Assembly (NCBI RefSeq): GCF_037976325.1
Contig: NZ_CP150265.1
Span: 3,653,501 to 3,717,500, forward strand
Direction of reading: 5' to 3'
Length of the DNA stretch: 64,000 nt
Origin: Paenibacillus sp. FSL K6-3182
GTDB taxonomy: Bacteria; Bacillota; Bacilli; Paenibacillales; Paenibacillaceae
The position numbers and the translations under genes are program-made. The notes below the pieces were generated by a model. It worked only from the letters and a program-made list of their open reading frames with translations, was not told the origin of the DNA and did not search any database. Positions 33,863-43,212 of this stretch are shown here, in pieces (positions within the stretch are counted from its first letter, which is position 1; each line of letters begins with the position of its first letter).

Positions 33863-35527
33863 CTATTTCGTTTCTATATCCCACTGGTTTACATTATTGA
33901 ACGTACCTAGATTAAGCGGTTTTCCAACCAGAACGTTTTTTGATACGACCTGCAAACGTTTCTCGGAATAAACAGCTAAAGTGGCAACCTCATCATGCAG
34001 TACCTCTTGCAGTTGGTTATAAATCTCGTGACGTTTTTCCTCTATAATTTCTTGTTCGCCCTTTTTAATCAGCTCATCGACTAATGGATTCTTAAATCGA
34101 ATCACACTCTCGGGATCATCACTTTTATAGGTTGTAAAATAGAGGCTCGGTTCGATATAGTAATCTCTTGTGAATATGGTAATGTCATGCTCGCCCTTCT
34201 CCACTTTATCGATTAACGTTGGGAAATCGAATTTCTGAACGTCTACTTTAATCCCAACAGATTCTAAGTTTTGTACGAGAATATCAGCAGCCTGCTCACG
34301 AACCTTATTCCCAACTGGAATAATAAATGTAATGGTACGTTTGGGATCCCAGTTCGCTTCTTTTAAAAGCTCTTTTGCTTTTTCAGGATTGTAATCATAA
34401 TTGGCAATATTTTTATTAAAATAAGGATGCGAGCTTGGGATGCCTCCATCAATAATTTCGGCCTGCCCTTTGAGCAGTTGCTCCACAATGAGTGGACGGT
34501 TCAACGCATAGGCGATCGCTTGGCGCACTTTTTTATCTGGCAGCTTCTCCGTATTGAAGAAAATTTCGGCCGGCTCAGAAGCTGGAGCAGAGGTTACATT
34601 TACATTCTCAAAGCCCTTGACCTTATCATAATCCGTAATCGGTACAAGCCCGACCGGCAAAGAATTCATTTGAATTTCTCCCGTCTGCAGCTGTGCTACA
34701 AGATTTGCCGCGGGATGCACCTTTATGAATATCGTGTCAATCTTAGGTACATCGAGGTAGTACTTTTCATTTTTTGTCACCTCGACAAATTGCCCCTGCT
34801 CATAATTCGCAAACTTATAGGGACCAATGGTGACTAATGGTTTTTGAAAATATTCGTTCGTTGAAAGCTGCTCTGGATTGGCATCTTTCAGAATATGCTC
34901 GGGCAAGAAATTAACCTTAACACCGAAACGTTCATTAAATACGAGCGGATCGATCGGTGTTTTTGTTTTGATCTCGAAGGTCGTTGGATCGATGATTTTT
35001 AATCCGGATAGCTCTGTCTTCCCTTCATCCAGTTTCCCAATGTCATTTAAACCTTCGATAAAATCCAGCTTGAAGGATGATTCTACTTTGGCATGGAGGG
35101 CAAGCTTTAAGGTGAAAGCCACATCTGCCGTTGTAAAAGGGTTGCCATCGTTCCATTTGGCATTCGCTTTGAGTTTGATACGGTAAGTTTGCTTATCCTG
35201 CGTCTCGATAGATTCCGCCAGCTTCGGAATAAATTGTGCGGTATCCGTTACATCGAGCAAAGAATCGTTAAGTAAATTAATGGGCGCCAGCGACGCCGAG
35301 CTTCCTTGCGTATTGATTTGATTTAAAGTAACAGGAGCATTAACGATGCCAATGTATAAGGTTTTTTTTGCTTTGGCATCGTTGGTTGTTGCCTTAACAT
35401 AAAACTCCTCCTTGGCTGGTTCTGCTGTTGCTTCGACATTCACCTGCTTCGTTTCACTGCAAGCCGATAGGAAAATCAAGAAGATGGTTAATACTATGAA
35501 ACCTTGTACTCGAAACCTTGTTTTCAT
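33863..35527 (-). CDS. Family 5 ABC solute-binding lipoprotein (oligopeptide type)
   Basis: 554 aa. Lipobox LSAC at about residues 20-23, then the family 5 fold (IETQDKQTYRIKLKANAKWNDGNPFTTADVAFTLK, split; DKKVRQAIAYALNRPLIVEQLLKG, split). Binds peptides, nickel complexes or sugars. ATG 35527 is chosen since AAAGGAG lies 10 nt upstream and the signal peptide then starts normally; the frame start at 35629 would bury it. Last gene of a five-gene transporter operon and only 106 nt upstream of the carrier-protein gene, so the two operons may be read together. Confidence 0.87.
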   Translation of the reverse strand: MKTRFRVQGFIVLTIFLIFLSACSETKQVNVEATAEPAKEEFYVKATTNDAKAKKTLYIGIVNAPVTLNQINTQGSSASLAPINLLNDSLLDVTDTAQFIPKLAESIETQDKQTYRIKLKANAKWNDGNPFTTADVAFTLKLALHAKVESSFKLDFIEGLNDIGKLDEGKTELSGLKIIDPTTFEIKTKTPIDPLVFNERFGVKVNFLPEHILKDANPEQLSTNEYFQKPLVTIGPYKFANYEQGQFVEVTKNEKYYLDVPKIDTIFIKVHPAANLVAQLQTGEIQMNSLPVGLVPITDYDKVKGFENVNVTSAPASEPAEIFFNTEKLPDKKVRQAIAYALNRPLIVEQLLKGQAEIIDGGIPSSHPYFNKNIANYDYNPEKAKELLKEANWDPKRTITFIIPVGNKVREQAADILVQNLESVGIKVDVQKFDFPTLIDKVEKGEHDITIFTRDYYIEPSLYFTTYKSDDPESVIRFKNPLVDELIKKGEQEIIEEKRHEIYNQLQEVLHDEVATLAVYSEKRLQVVSKNVLVGKPLNLGTFNNVNQWDIETK

Positions 35528-35591
35528 TTGTTTCTCTCCTTTTGTTTTATTGCTTTTTCTATTTAAATAATTAAATAGCAGCTTCATGTAC

Positions 35592-36515
35592 TTAGGCTCT
35601 TGCATCAAACGCATCTCGAAGGCCGTCACCTACAAAGTTAATCGCAAGAACGGTAATGAGAATAACGATGCCAGCGGGTACCCATAACCATTGCTGCTCC
35701 GTTAAAACCGTTAGCGATTGTGCATCATGCAGCATATTGCCAAGGCTCGCCTGAGGGGATTTGACCCCCATCCCAAGGAAACTAAGTCCAGCTTCACTAA
35801 GAATTGTGCTGGCAACGCCAAACGTTGCATTCACAATGATTGGCCCCAATACATTTGGAAAAATATGCTTCAATAGTATTCGCGGGGTGTTGTATCCAAG
35901 CGCAACGCCGGCGCGGACAAAATCCATTTGTTTCATGGATAATACGCTTCCCCTGACAAGCATTGCTATTGTTGGCCATTTGAATAGTGCGAGAACAAGG
36001 ATGATCGTGGTTGCACTTGCACCAAGCACGCTCACGATGACCAACACAACCATCATGTAAGGAAAACTTAAGAAAATATCAGTCAAACGCATAAGTGCCA
36101 TATCCAGCCATTTTCCATAGTAACCAGCAATTAGTCCAATGAATGTTCCGAAGGTTACGTACAAAGCAACTGTAAAAAAACCAATCATTAAAGATACCCG
36201 TGTTCCATAAATCAACCGGCTTAATACATCCCGCCCTACTTGATCAGTGCCTAACCAGTGTGTAAGCGAGGGATGGGCTGAGAACACATCTGTAATTTCA
36301 TTAGGCTGACTCGGAGCAAGCCACGGAGCAAAAAGCGCGATACTAAGCAGCAGCAAGGTAGTTACAAGTCCCCATACCGCCAGCTTGTGCTTAATAAACT
36401 TACGCCTCACTAATTGGGCATGACTCTCCATTACATCCAAGGACAGTTCGTCTTCATCGCCATGATCTGAAGAAAATGTATCTTTCCTCATCCATGGCAT
36501 TTCACTAACGGACAT
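35592..36515 (-). CDS. ABC transporter permease (DppC/OppC type)
   Basis: 307 aa; cytosolic N-terminus, membrane segment at about 45-65, then five to six further segments. HWLGTDQVGRDVLSRLIYG (about 90-108) is the N-terminal signature of DppC-type permeases, and the EAA loop is EAGLSFLGMGVKSPQASLG. It forms the channel with the DppB-type protein, whose gene ends 16 nt upstream. Confidence 0.9.
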   Translation of the reverse strand: MSVSEMPWMRKDTFSSDHGDEDELSLDVMESHAQLVRRKFIKHKLAVWGLVTTLLLLSIALFAPWLAPSQPNEITDVFSAHPSLTHWLGTDQVGRDVLSRLIYGTRVSLMIGFFTVALYVTFGTFIGLIAGYYGKWLDMALMRLTDIFLSFPYMMVVLVIVSVLGASATTIILVLALFKWPTIAMLVRGSVLSMKQMDFVRAGVALGYNTPRILLKHIFPNVLGPIIVNATFGVASTILSEAGLSFLGMGVKSPQASLGNMLHDAQSLTVLTEQQWLWVPAGIVILITVLAINFVGDGLRDAFDARA

Positions 36516-36531
36516 TCGCTATCCCCTCCAA

Positions 36532-37482
36532 TCAGCTGTATTTAATGCGTGGATCAACTATTGAATAAACGATGTCGGTGAACAAATTCGTGAGGAGTAT
36601 AACGCATGCAGCAATCAAATTAATGCCCATTAAAGTCGGATAGTCGCGTGAGAGAATGGCTTCCATCGTTAATTGCCCGATACCCGGCCATTGAAATACT
36701 TGCTCAATAATAATGCTGCCGCCTAATACCAAAGGAATTTCTGCACCGATGATCGTTATGATTGGGATTAAGGCATTGCGAAGCGCATGCTTATTCGTAA
36801 CCAGAAATTCACTAAGGCCTTTCGCCCTTGCTGTACGCAGATAATCCTGATGGAGTACATCGAGCATACTGGCGCGAACATAACGAACCTTTTTACCTGC
36901 AATCGTAATACCAAGCACTATGACAGGAAGAATCATATGCATGAGGATATCTCCGAAACTTCCAGAGCCACCTAACGTTGACATTCCCCCTGTTGGAAGC
37001 CACTTCAGCTTAATTCCAACCAAATAGATGAATCCAAGGCCTAGGAAAAAGGGAGGAATCGAGGTGCCTAGGAAGGATAACCCTGTCATGACATAGTCTA
37101 ATTTTGAATTCTGTTTGACAGCACTGATTACCCCTACGGGTACGGCAATCAATATCCCAACCAGCATCGATGCTGCAGCCAGCAGCAAGGTAGGTCCGAT
37201 TCTGGCGCCAATCAGCTGTGATACGGGGGCGAAGCTGCTAAATGAATAGCCGAGTTCTCCTCTAAAAAAACCGCCCAGCCATTTTACATACTGTATATAC
37301 AATGGGTCATTCAGACCAAGCAGCTCTTTTTTAATCTCTAGCAGCTCTTTCGGGATATTAGGATTGATTAACATATCCACGGGATTCCCTGGAGCCATAT
37401 TCATGATAAGAAAATTAAGCAATGTGATTCCAAGAAATACTGGTATGGAAATCAGCAGCCTTCGAACGATATAATGGCCCAT
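36532..37482 (-). CDS. ABC transporter permease (DppB/OppB type)
   Basis: 316 aa, begins MGHYIVRRLLISIPVFLGIT, the typical DppB N-terminus, with six membrane segments and the LRNALIPIITIIG/EQVFQWPGIGQLTMEAI regions. ATG 37482 follows AAAGGAG by 9 nt; the 46 extra residues of the frame start at 37620 overlap the end of the ATPase gene and look spurious. Channel subunit of the peptide-type importer. Confidence 0.9.
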   Translation of the reverse strand: MGHYIVRRLLISIPVFLGITLLNFLIMNMAPGNPVDMLINPNIPKELLEIKKELLGLNDPLYIQYVKWLGGFFRGELGYSFSSFAPVSQLIGARIGPTLLLAAASMLVGILIAVPVGVISAVKQNSKLDYVMTGLSFLGTSIPPFFLGLGFIYLVGIKLKWLPTGGMSTLGGSGSFGDILMHMILPVIVLGITIAGKKVRYVRASMLDVLHQDYLRTARAKGLSEFLVTNKHALRNALIPIITIIGAEIPLVLGGSIIIEQVFQWPGIGQLTMEAILSRDYPTLMGINLIAACVILLTNLFTDIVYSIVDPRIKYS

Positions 37483-37511
37483 CGATGCCTTCTCCTTTCC
37501 TAGCCTTTGTG

Positions 37512-38483
37512 CTATGCAAGCGGATAGTGGCATGCAACAGAGTGATGCTCTTCCGTAATCACCGGTTCTGCTGTTCGGCACAGCTCTTGCACATAAGGAC
37601 AACGAGTATGAAATCGACAACCAGATGGGGGCTCAGCTGGACTAGGCACATCTCCTTGAATGATGTGACTCTTCGTTGCTCGAAGCGTTGGGTCCGGCGG
37701 AGGATACGCATTTAATAGAAGCTGCGTATACGGGTGCTTCGGCTTGCGGAATAGCTCCTCTGTAGGTGCCAATTCTACGATTTTTCCCAAGTACATGACG
37801 GCGATTCTCGTACTGATCTGTTTAACCGCTCCAATGCCATGGGCGATAAATAAATACGTCAGCTTCAACTCATTTTGCAAATCCTGCAATAGATTTAAAA
37901 TTTGAGCTTGGATGGAGACATCAAGCGCTGATACTGGCTCATCGCATACGATCAATTTGGGTTTGAATGAAATGGCTCTAGCGATTCCGATCCTCTGGCG
38001 CTGCCCCCCGGAAAATTCATGAGGATATCGATTGGCAACGGAACGCGGCAATCCAACTAATTGAAGCAGGTTATCAACCTCATGCTGCACCTCACTGCGC
38101 TTCACCAGCTTGTGAACAATTAAAGGCTCAGCAAGCGTATCGTATATTCGAAGCCTTGGGTTTAAGGAAGCATACGGGTCCTGAAAAATCATCTGCATTC
38201 GTGTCCGCAGCGGTTTTAACTGTCTCTGAGAGGAAAATATAATATTCTGATTTTCAAAAAGAATACGTCCAGCTTGCGGATTCTCAAGTCGAATGATTGA
38301 ACGACCAATCGTCGACTTGCCGCATCCCGATTCGCCAACTAAACCGACGGTTTCCCCTTCATACATCGTTAGGCTCACATCATCAACCGCCTTGATATGG
38401 CTGACTTGATTCGAAAATACGCCACTACGAATGGGGTAATACATTTTTAACCGTTCAATTTGTATTAGTGTGTTGAGGCTCAT
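37512..38483 (-). CDS. ABC transporter ATPase (DppF/OppF type)
   Basis: 323 aa. Walker [10 protein letters not shown] near 50, signature FSGGQRQRIGIARAI near 160, Walker B LIVCDEPVSALDVS, and the C-terminal oligopeptide/dipeptide domain with the Cys cluster GCRFHTRCPYVQELC that can hold an iron-sulfur centre. Start overlaps the DppD-type stop by ATGA. Energises import together with the DppD-type ATPase. Confidence 0.92.
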   Translation of the reverse strand: MSLNTLIQIERLKMYYPIRSGVFSNQVSHIKAVDDVSLTMYEGETVGLVGESGCGKSTIGRSIIRLENPQAGRILFENQNIIFSSQRQLKPLRTRMQMIFQDPYASLNPRLRIYDTLAEPLIVHKLVKRSEVQHEVDNLLQLVGLPRSVANRYPHEFSGGQRQRIGIARAISFKPKLIVCDEPVSALDVSIQAQILNLLQDLQNELKLTYLFIAHGIGAVKQISTRIAVMYLGKIVELAPTEELFRKPKHPYTQLLLNAYPPPDPTLRATKSHIIQGDVPSPAEPPSGCRFHTRCPYVQELCRTAEPVITEEHHSVACHYPLA

Positions 38484-39502
38484 AATCTAACCGCCTGAGT
38501 ATGTTCTTCATTCGATACGTTTGGAAGGTCCATCAGCCAGCAGCGTACATGATGTCCCTGTCCATTCGTCGTAAGATCAGGCTGTTCTTGCTGGCATCGT
38601 GCGATTGTATGTGGACAGCGTGGGTGAAAGCGACATCCTGCAGGCATCTTCTGGAAAGATGGAACTGAACCTGGAATCGTCTGCAGCCGCTCCCTGTTGA
38701 CTTGATCGAGTCGGAGGGTTGATTTCATTAAGCCTTGCGTATACGGATGCTTTGGTGCTCGAAAGAGAGTGAAAACGTCAGCTGATTCGACGACTTGCCC
38801 CGCATACATGACGACCACCTTATCAGCCATTTCAGCTACAACTCCTAAATCATGCGTAACTAGCAAGATAGCAGCACCGCTTTCTGCTTGCAGCTGCTTC
38901 ATTAATGCAAGGATTTGTGCTTGAATCGTAACATCGAGTGCCGTCGTTGGCTCATCGGCAATGAGCAACTCAGGCTGGCATGCCAGCGCCATTGCTATCA
39001 TTACCCGTTGTCTCATGCCTCCTGAAAGTGCGTGAGGGTATTCCTTTATAATCGATTCAGCTCTAGGAATACCTACTTTCCTTAACAAATCTACGGCTAG
39101 GAGCTTCACTTCCTTGCGAGACAGGTTCAAGTGCTGACGAATCGTTTCTTCAATCTGTTCTCCGATCGAGAAGACTGGATTTAGAGAGGTCATCGGCTCC
39201 TGAAAAATCATCGCGATTTCGCTGCCTCGAAGCTTACGAAGCTGAGCTTGCGAGCAGTTGATTAAGGATGAGCTGTTGAACTTGATGTCTCCGTGACGAA
39301 CTGAACCATTAGCACCGAGCAATCCCATGATGGAAAGGGATGTTACACTCTTTCCGCAACCGGATTCGCCAACAATAGCGATGGTTTCCCCATGTTCAAG
39401 TGTGAAGCTCACATCATCTACAGCGATCACTTCTCCTTGATCCATCCGAAATGCCACCTGTAATCGATCAACTTCTAATAGCTGTCCTATTGCATTCACC
39501 AA
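38480..39502 (-). CDS. ABC transporter ATPase (DppD/OppD type)
   Basis: 340 aa, first gene of the operon. Walker [10 protein letters not shown] near 50, signature [15 protein letters not shown], Walker [15 protein letters not shown] and the C-terminal [15 protein letters not shown] cluster. Start TTG 39502 or GTG 39499; no strong ribosome binding site is seen, so the start is uncertain. The order ATPase-ATPase-permease-permease-binding protein is less common than binding protein first. Confidence 0.9.
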   Translation of the reverse strand: MVNAIGQLLEVDRLQVAFRMDQGEVIAVDDVSFTLEHGETIAIVGESGCGKSVTSLSIMGLLGANGSVRHGDIKFNSSSLINCSQAQLRKLRGSEIAMIFQEPMTSLNPVFSIGEQIEETIRQHLNLSRKEVKLLAVDLLRKVGIPRAESIIKEYPHALSGGMRQRVMIAMALACQPELLIADEPTTALDVTIQAQILALMKQLQAESGAAILLVTHDLGVVAEMADKVVVMYAGQVVESADVFTLFRAPKHPYTQGLMKSTLRLDQVNRERLQTIPGSVPSFQKMPAGCRFHPRCPHTIARCQQEQPDLTTNGQGHHVRCWLMDLPNVSNEEHTQAVRL

Positions 39503-39608
39503 CTTTTTATCATTTGGTATACATACTTTACAAGTAATCCATATAATTCCTATGTGTTTTATGAACTTTGATTATCCCTAGCATACAGAATTTTGAAAAG
39601 TTTGAATA

Positions 39609-39623
39609 ATAGAATAATTCTAT
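39609..39623. promoter_or_regulatory. Palindrome upstream of the peptide transporter operon
   Basis: ATAGAAT-A-ATTCTAT, 7-nt arms, about 110 nt upstream of the first transporter gene in a 220-nt AT-rich gap without genes. Possible operator. Confidence 0.3.
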
Positions 39624-39720
39624 ATATAAATAGAAAATTGTTCCAATCCATACATAAATAGCTACGGAAGCTCGTTATGACTAGCTATTTAGCGGGGTTA
39701 TTAGGATGATCTGGAACATA

Positions 39721-39755
39721 AAAAAGTGCCGCAATAAATCGTCGCGGCACTTTTT
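39721..39755 (-). terminator. Bidirectional-looking terminator
   Basis: AAAAAGTGCCGC (39721-39732) pairs with GCGGCACTTTTT (39744-39755). It lies beyond the stop of the oxidoreductase remnant and ends that minus-strand transcript. Confidence 0.85.
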
Positions 39756-39790
39756 ATAAGTTAAATGATGAAATTGATTTTAATTGCAAT

Positions 39791-39985
39791 TTAGTTTTTA
39801 GCGGTATGTTTCTTAATTGCGGGCATAATTTCAGTAGCGATAAATTCTATATTTTTTGCAATTCTTTCAAACGGAACACCGCCAAAATCAATTTGAGTGC
39901 CCGTATGCGGGTTAGGCAAATGATCCCCAATGGAATACAATCCGAGTTCTAATCCTTTTTTTTTATCGATTCGATATTTTTCCAT
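39791..39985 (-). pseudogene. Internally deleted LLM-class flavin-dependent oxidoreductase
   Basis: 64-codon frame. The N-terminal part LELGLYSIGDHLPNPHTGTQ matches the start of luciferase-like monooxygenases, and the C-terminal part GGVPFERIAKNIEFIATEIMP matches their last helix, where GGVP(x)E is followed by the terminal segment. About 250-280 residues between are missing while the frame stays open. It is read as a gene with an in-frame internal deletion. It lies 22 nt downstream of the ring-cleaving dioxygenase, so the intact enzyme was probably part of that operon. Confidence 0.7.
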
Positions 39986-40007
39986 GCGTACTCTCCCCTT
40001 TTGCGTA

Positions 40008-40949
40008 TTAATTCAGCGGTATTAATTTTGCTTCAATATCCGCCCGTCTGGCTTCTAAAAATGGCGGTAAATCCAGTGCTTTGCCCAGCTCTGCGACGGA
40101 TGAATCTTTCGTAAACCCAGGCCCATCCGTCGCTATTTCAAACAAAATGCCATTTGATTCTCGGAAATATAAGCTTTGAAAATAATAACGATCCACAATG
40201 CCGGAGGAGTGGAAGCCGCGTTTTTTAACGACCTCATCCCAATAACGCAGTTCTTCTTCATTTTTAACACGGATCGCTAAATGATGAATGCTTCCTCTTC
40301 CAGGCTTCTCGATTGCTCCATCTGCTTGTTTGACCAAAATTTCTCCATAGGAACGGCCGGCAACGGATTGATAAACGGCTTCATTATCCGTACGTGACAC
40401 TTCGCTATAACCTAACATGCTCGTCAATGTAGCGGCTAAACGATCTAAAGATCGAACAGTAATTTCGACAGTTCCCATGCCAAGAATGCGATGATTTTGC
40501 AAGGCGATTGATTCCTCCCATGCTGCCCATTTCTCAGGGACTTCCTCACCGTTATTGTTTAGTAGAACCATTCGCAAACCTTCTGTATCTTCAAAATGGA
40601 GCGCATCTCGTCCTGCATATTTTGTGATTTCGCCGTGTTCTACCTTTAATAATTCAAAACGTTTTTTCCAATAGGCTAAACTTTCTAAAGAAGGCACGAG
40701 TAAGCCAATTTGAGTAATCGCATTAGTACCGCGCACAGTTCTTCCTGCATTTGTCATTTCAAAGAAGGATAGCTCCGTTCCCGCACTGCCCGTTAAATCA
40801 CCGTAAAATAAATGATACATGGATGGATCGTCTTGATTGACCGTCTTCTTCACTCTGCGTAGTCCTAGTACTTCTTGATAAAAATGATTATTAATTTTTG
40901 CGTTTTTTGTAATCATCGAAATATGATGATGTCCAGGGATGGTATACAT
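40008..40949 (-). CDS. Ring-cleaving dioxygenase, VOC family (MhqO/MhqE-like)
   Basis: 313 aa with two vicinal-oxygen-chelate halves. Metal ligands appear as GHHHISM (His near residue 8), GSIHHLAIRV (His near 218) and the Glu in GILFEIATDG near 270. Length and motifs match hydroquinone-linked dioxygenases of the B. subtilis MhqR regulon, which cleave quinone-derived aromatics with Fe(II). It is 51 nt downstream of a MarR gene, with the putative operator between them, which supports quinone- or electrophile-induced expression. Confidence 0.85.
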   Translation of the reverse strand: MYTIPGHHHISMITKNAKINNHFYQEVLGLRRVKKTVNQDDPSMYHLFYGDLTGSAGTELSFFEMTNAGRTVRGTNAITQIGLLVPSLESLAYWKKRFELLKVEHGEITKYAGRDALHFEDTEGLRMVLLNNNGEEVPEKWAAWEESIALQNHRILGMGTVEITVRSLDRLAATLTSMLGYSEVSRTDNEAVYQSVAGRSYGEILVKQADGAIEKPGRGSIHHLAIRVKNEEELRYWDEVVKKRGFHSSGIVDRYYFQSLYFRESNGILFEIATDGPGFTKDSSVAELGKALDLPPFLEARRADIEAKLIPLN

Positions 40950-40974
40950 AATTGTTCCTCCTCTTTTTAACTTG

Positions 40975-40989
40975 ACTAGTCAATTGATA
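40975..40989. promoter_or_regulatory. Putative MarR operator, copy 1
   Basis: ACTAGTCAATTGATA, partly palindromic (TTGACTAGTCAA at 40972-40983), between the marR stop and the dioxygenase gene. A near-identical 15-mer lies upstream of marR at 41480. Confidence 0.5.
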
Positions 40990-41000
40990 TTGCAAAAAAA

Positions 41001-41444
41001 TTACTCTGACGGCAATTTCTTTTTCTGGCTATGTTTATGGATGCGAGTCATCAATGCGTATAGTGTTTTTTGTTCGTCCTCATTTAATACATCTTCAAAA
41101 AATGAAGTTTGAAAAGCAAGCTGGCTCGGCATTGCGTTATCCAATATGGCTTCGGCTTTTTCTGTTAAACTAATCGTTTTGGTTTTCCAGTCTTGCTTGC
41201 GCACAATATAACCTTCGTTCTCAAGTCGTACGAGCATGCGAGATATACCGCCTTGCGTAACCGTTACTTTCTCGGCTAAAACCATTTGGGTTAGAGGCTG
41301 ATAGACACGAATCTGCATGAGTACATCAAATTGAGCAGTCGTTAAATCAAATTGTTTTAAAAATTCATTTGACATCTGGTTGCTCTGATTCGTAAAACGC
41401 ATCAGCCGAAGCCAAATTAACGAACCTAACGTATTATTCTGCAT
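41001..41444 (-). CDS. MarR family regulator (MhqR-like)
   Basis: 147 aa winged-helix protein; recognition region [22 protein letters not shown] (residues about 55-76 in two parts) and wing [15 protein letters not shown] Cys-free core suggests ligand or quinone adduct sensing as in MhqR cannot be proved from sequence. GAGAGGGGG precedes ATG 41444. Copies of the ACTAxTCAATTGATA motif lie both upstream and downstream, so it likely controls itself and the dioxygenase. Confidence 0.88.
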   Translation of the reverse strand: MQNNTLGSLIWLRLMRFTNQSNQMSNEFLKQFDLTTAQFDVLMQIRVYQPLTQMVLAEKVTVTQGGISRMLVRLENEGYIVRKQDWKTKTISLTEKAEAILDNAMPSQLAFQTSFFEDVLNEDEQKTLYALMTRIHKHSQKKKLPSE

Positions 41445-41479
41445 TTCGTTCCCCCTCTCAATGACTATGCCATCACTTT

Positions 41480-41494
41480 ACTACTCAATTGATA
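41480..41494. promoter_or_regulatory. Putative MarR operator, copy 2
   Basis: ACTACTCAATTGATA, 14 of 15 positions equal to the copy at 40975, 36 nt upstream of the marR start. Confidence 0.5.
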
Positions 41495-41572
41495 AAATGG
41501 CAAGTGTGAATGTTTAAGTTTGAAAAGCTACAATTAATGGAAAGATTAATGCACTTAATTAATTATAGTTAC

Positions 41573-41601
41573 TTGACAAAGAAAATTATATTCGCTATTA
41601 T
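41573..41601 (+). promoter_or_regulatory. SigA-type promoter of the flavin reductase gene
   Basis: TTGACA (41573-41578), 17-nt spacer, TATTAT (41596-41601). The resulting leader is about 215 nt; no known riboswitch was recognised in it. Confidence 0.65.
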
Positions 41602-41822
41602 TATCTCATATTAAAGATACTCAACGTAAAGGAAGTTGGCGTATTTTTATTATCCATCTTTTTAAGAATAACCCTTCCTTGTTTAAGAAATACTGATCAT
41701 TAACTATTTGTTATTCTAAGGACGGTTCTTGTTCTAAAGCTTTACAACATGATTTGGCAGTGTCTGCAAAAGGTTTTCTAGACAAATGATTTGGTAGAAC
41801 AACTATTGAGGAGGAAAAAACA

Positions 41823-42362
41823 GTGTCAAAATTAAATATCGGTATTATTTTAGGAAGTACTCGTCAAGGTCGTCTTAGCCCGCAAGTTGGTGAATGGGTG
41901 AAGAAAATCGCTGATCAACGCGGAGATGCTAATTATGAAATCGTTGATATCGCGGATTTCAAGCTCCCGCTCTTGGGAGAAAGCGATGCTACTGAGCAAG
42001 CAACAGCTTGGAATACTAAGCTTGCTAGTTTGGATGGATTCGTATTTATCGTACAAGAATACAACCACAGTATTTCAGCATCACTGAAAAATGCGCTTGA
42101 TTATGCACGTGACGCATGGAACGATAAAGCAGCAGGTATCGTAAGTTACGGTTCTGTAGGAGGTGCTCGTGCAGCTGAGCATTTACGTGGAATTTTGGGT
42201 GAATTGTCTGTAGCTGACGTTCGTGTACATCCTGCATTGTCACTCTTCACTGATTTTGAGAACGGTTCTGTTTTCAAACCAGCTGATCTTCATCTTACTA
42301 ATTTGAACGGTATGTTAGATCAAGTACTCGCTTGGAGCGGTGCATTGAAAACATTGCGTTAA
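41823..42362 (+). CDS. NADPH-dependent FMN reductase (azoreductase/chromate reductase-like)
   Basis: 179 aa flavodoxin-fold enzyme: LGSTRQGRLSPQVGEWV at residues 10-26 binds FMN phosphate, QEYNHSISASLKNALD near 76 is the second FMN loop, and YGSVGGARAAEHLR near 104 follows the family pattern. Such enzymes reduce quinones, azo dyes or metal oxyanions by two electrons. GTG 41823 follows GAGGAGG by 7 nt. It is divergent from the MarR/dioxygenase unit, and quinone reduction would fit that context. Confidence 0.88.
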   Translation: MSKLNIGIILGSTRQGRLSPQVGEWVKKIADQRGDANYEIVDIADFKLPLLGESDATEQATAWNTKLASLDGFVFIVQEYNHSISASLKNALDYARDAWNDKAAGIVSYGSVGGARAAEHLRGILGELSVADVRVHPALSLFTDFENGSVFKPADLHLTNLNGMLDQVLAWSGALKTLR

Positions 42363-42376
42363 TCGTCACTACCAAC

Positions 42377-42405
42377 AACCACCTCTTTATGAAGAGGTGG
42401 TTTTT
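42377..42405 (+). terminator. Terminator of the flavin reductase gene
   Basis: AACCACCTCTT pairs with AAGAGGTGGTT across a TATG loop, followed by T residues on the plus strand. Confidence 0.88.
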
Positions 42406-42416
42406 CTTTGTGTCAT

Positions 42417-43046
42417 TTAATGGAGCAGATCATTGCCAGGTGAAAAGGGATATAAATTTCCTTCCAAGCTGAAGGAAGCTTGTCCGGTTTCTTCTGATAC
42501 GATGATAACAAGTGCATCACTTAATTCTGATAAACCAAGACCGGCACGATGTCTAGTTCCAAGCTTCTTCTGCTCGCTGTCTCTTTGCGTTAACGGGAGG
42601 ACATTGCCAGCAGATATAATTTTATCATTTTGGATTAAAACTGCGCCGTCGTGGAGCGGACCGCCAGGCGTGAAAATAGATTCTATTAACGAATGCGTCA
42701 GCATGGCAGAAATTAATACGCCATGAGTAATATACCTATCGATTGAATCTGATCTTTGCACGACGAGAAGCGCCCCATGGCGCCGTTTCGATAAATGGGA
42801 TATTGCATGGGACAACTCGTCATATTTAGCGGTATAAGGTGCAAGATAACATTTTAAATAAAAGGTTGTTGCAATCGATTCCGTCTCAAAAACTTGTTCT
42901 TTCATAGAATGGAACTCGTTTAGCAAGCAATTGCCAGCATCATGATCCAAATCCTTTATCAAAGATTCAAGGGATTCACGCAAATGTAGAAGCTTGCCTT
43001 TCACTTCAACTTTCATTGGAGAGAAATCACATTTTATATCATCCAT
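42417..43046 (-). CDS. cdaS: Diadenylate cyclase, sporulation type CdaS
   Basis: 209 aa. N-terminal helical regulatory part (about 1-65) and a DAC domain (about 70-205) with both catalytic motifs, DGA in GGPLHDGAVL and RHR in GTRHRAGLG. It converts two ATP to c-di-AMP. Soluble, without membrane segments, and of the length of CdaS (about 207 aa), which acts in sporulation and germination; CdaA would carry three N-terminal helices in the membrane and DisA would be longer. Confidence 0.9.
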   Translation of the reverse strand: MDDIKCDFSPMKVEVKGKLLHLRESLESLIKDLDHDAGNCLLNEFHSMKEQVFETESIATTFYLKCYLAPYTAKYDELSHAISHLSKRRHGALLVVQRSDSIDRYITHGVLISAMLTHSLIESIFTPGGPLHDGAVLIQNDKIISAGNVLPLTQRDSEQKKLGTRHRAGLGLSELSDALVIIVSEETGQASFSLEGNLYPFSPGNDLLH

Positions 43047-43144
43047 ACGTCCACCCCACTCAAGTGACTACCGCAAATTGAAGTTGAATACTTCCTTTAT
43101 TTTGCTTAGCCCCTCTTTTTTTATACATAATGGCTGATGGCAAC

Positions 43145-43178
43145 AAAAAGACTAGCCCTATAATAGGAACCAGTCTTC
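43145..43178 (-). terminator. Terminator of the beta-propeller gene
   Basis: AAGACT arms pair around an inner CCTAT/ATAGG stem; the minus strand runs into T5. Confidence 0.65.
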
Positions 43179-43212
43179 TTAAAGTTCTTGTCAGTATATC
43201 TGCGATTGCAGC

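Noticed and set aside
36532..37620. Long DppB frame starting at 37620
   Set aside because: The extra 46 residues are not membrane-like and overlap the ATPase gene; ATG 37482 has the ribosome binding site.
39640..39655. AT-rich match to the CodY box upstream of the peptide transporter
   Set aside because: Only about 10 of 15 positions agree; expected by chance in such AT-rich DNA.
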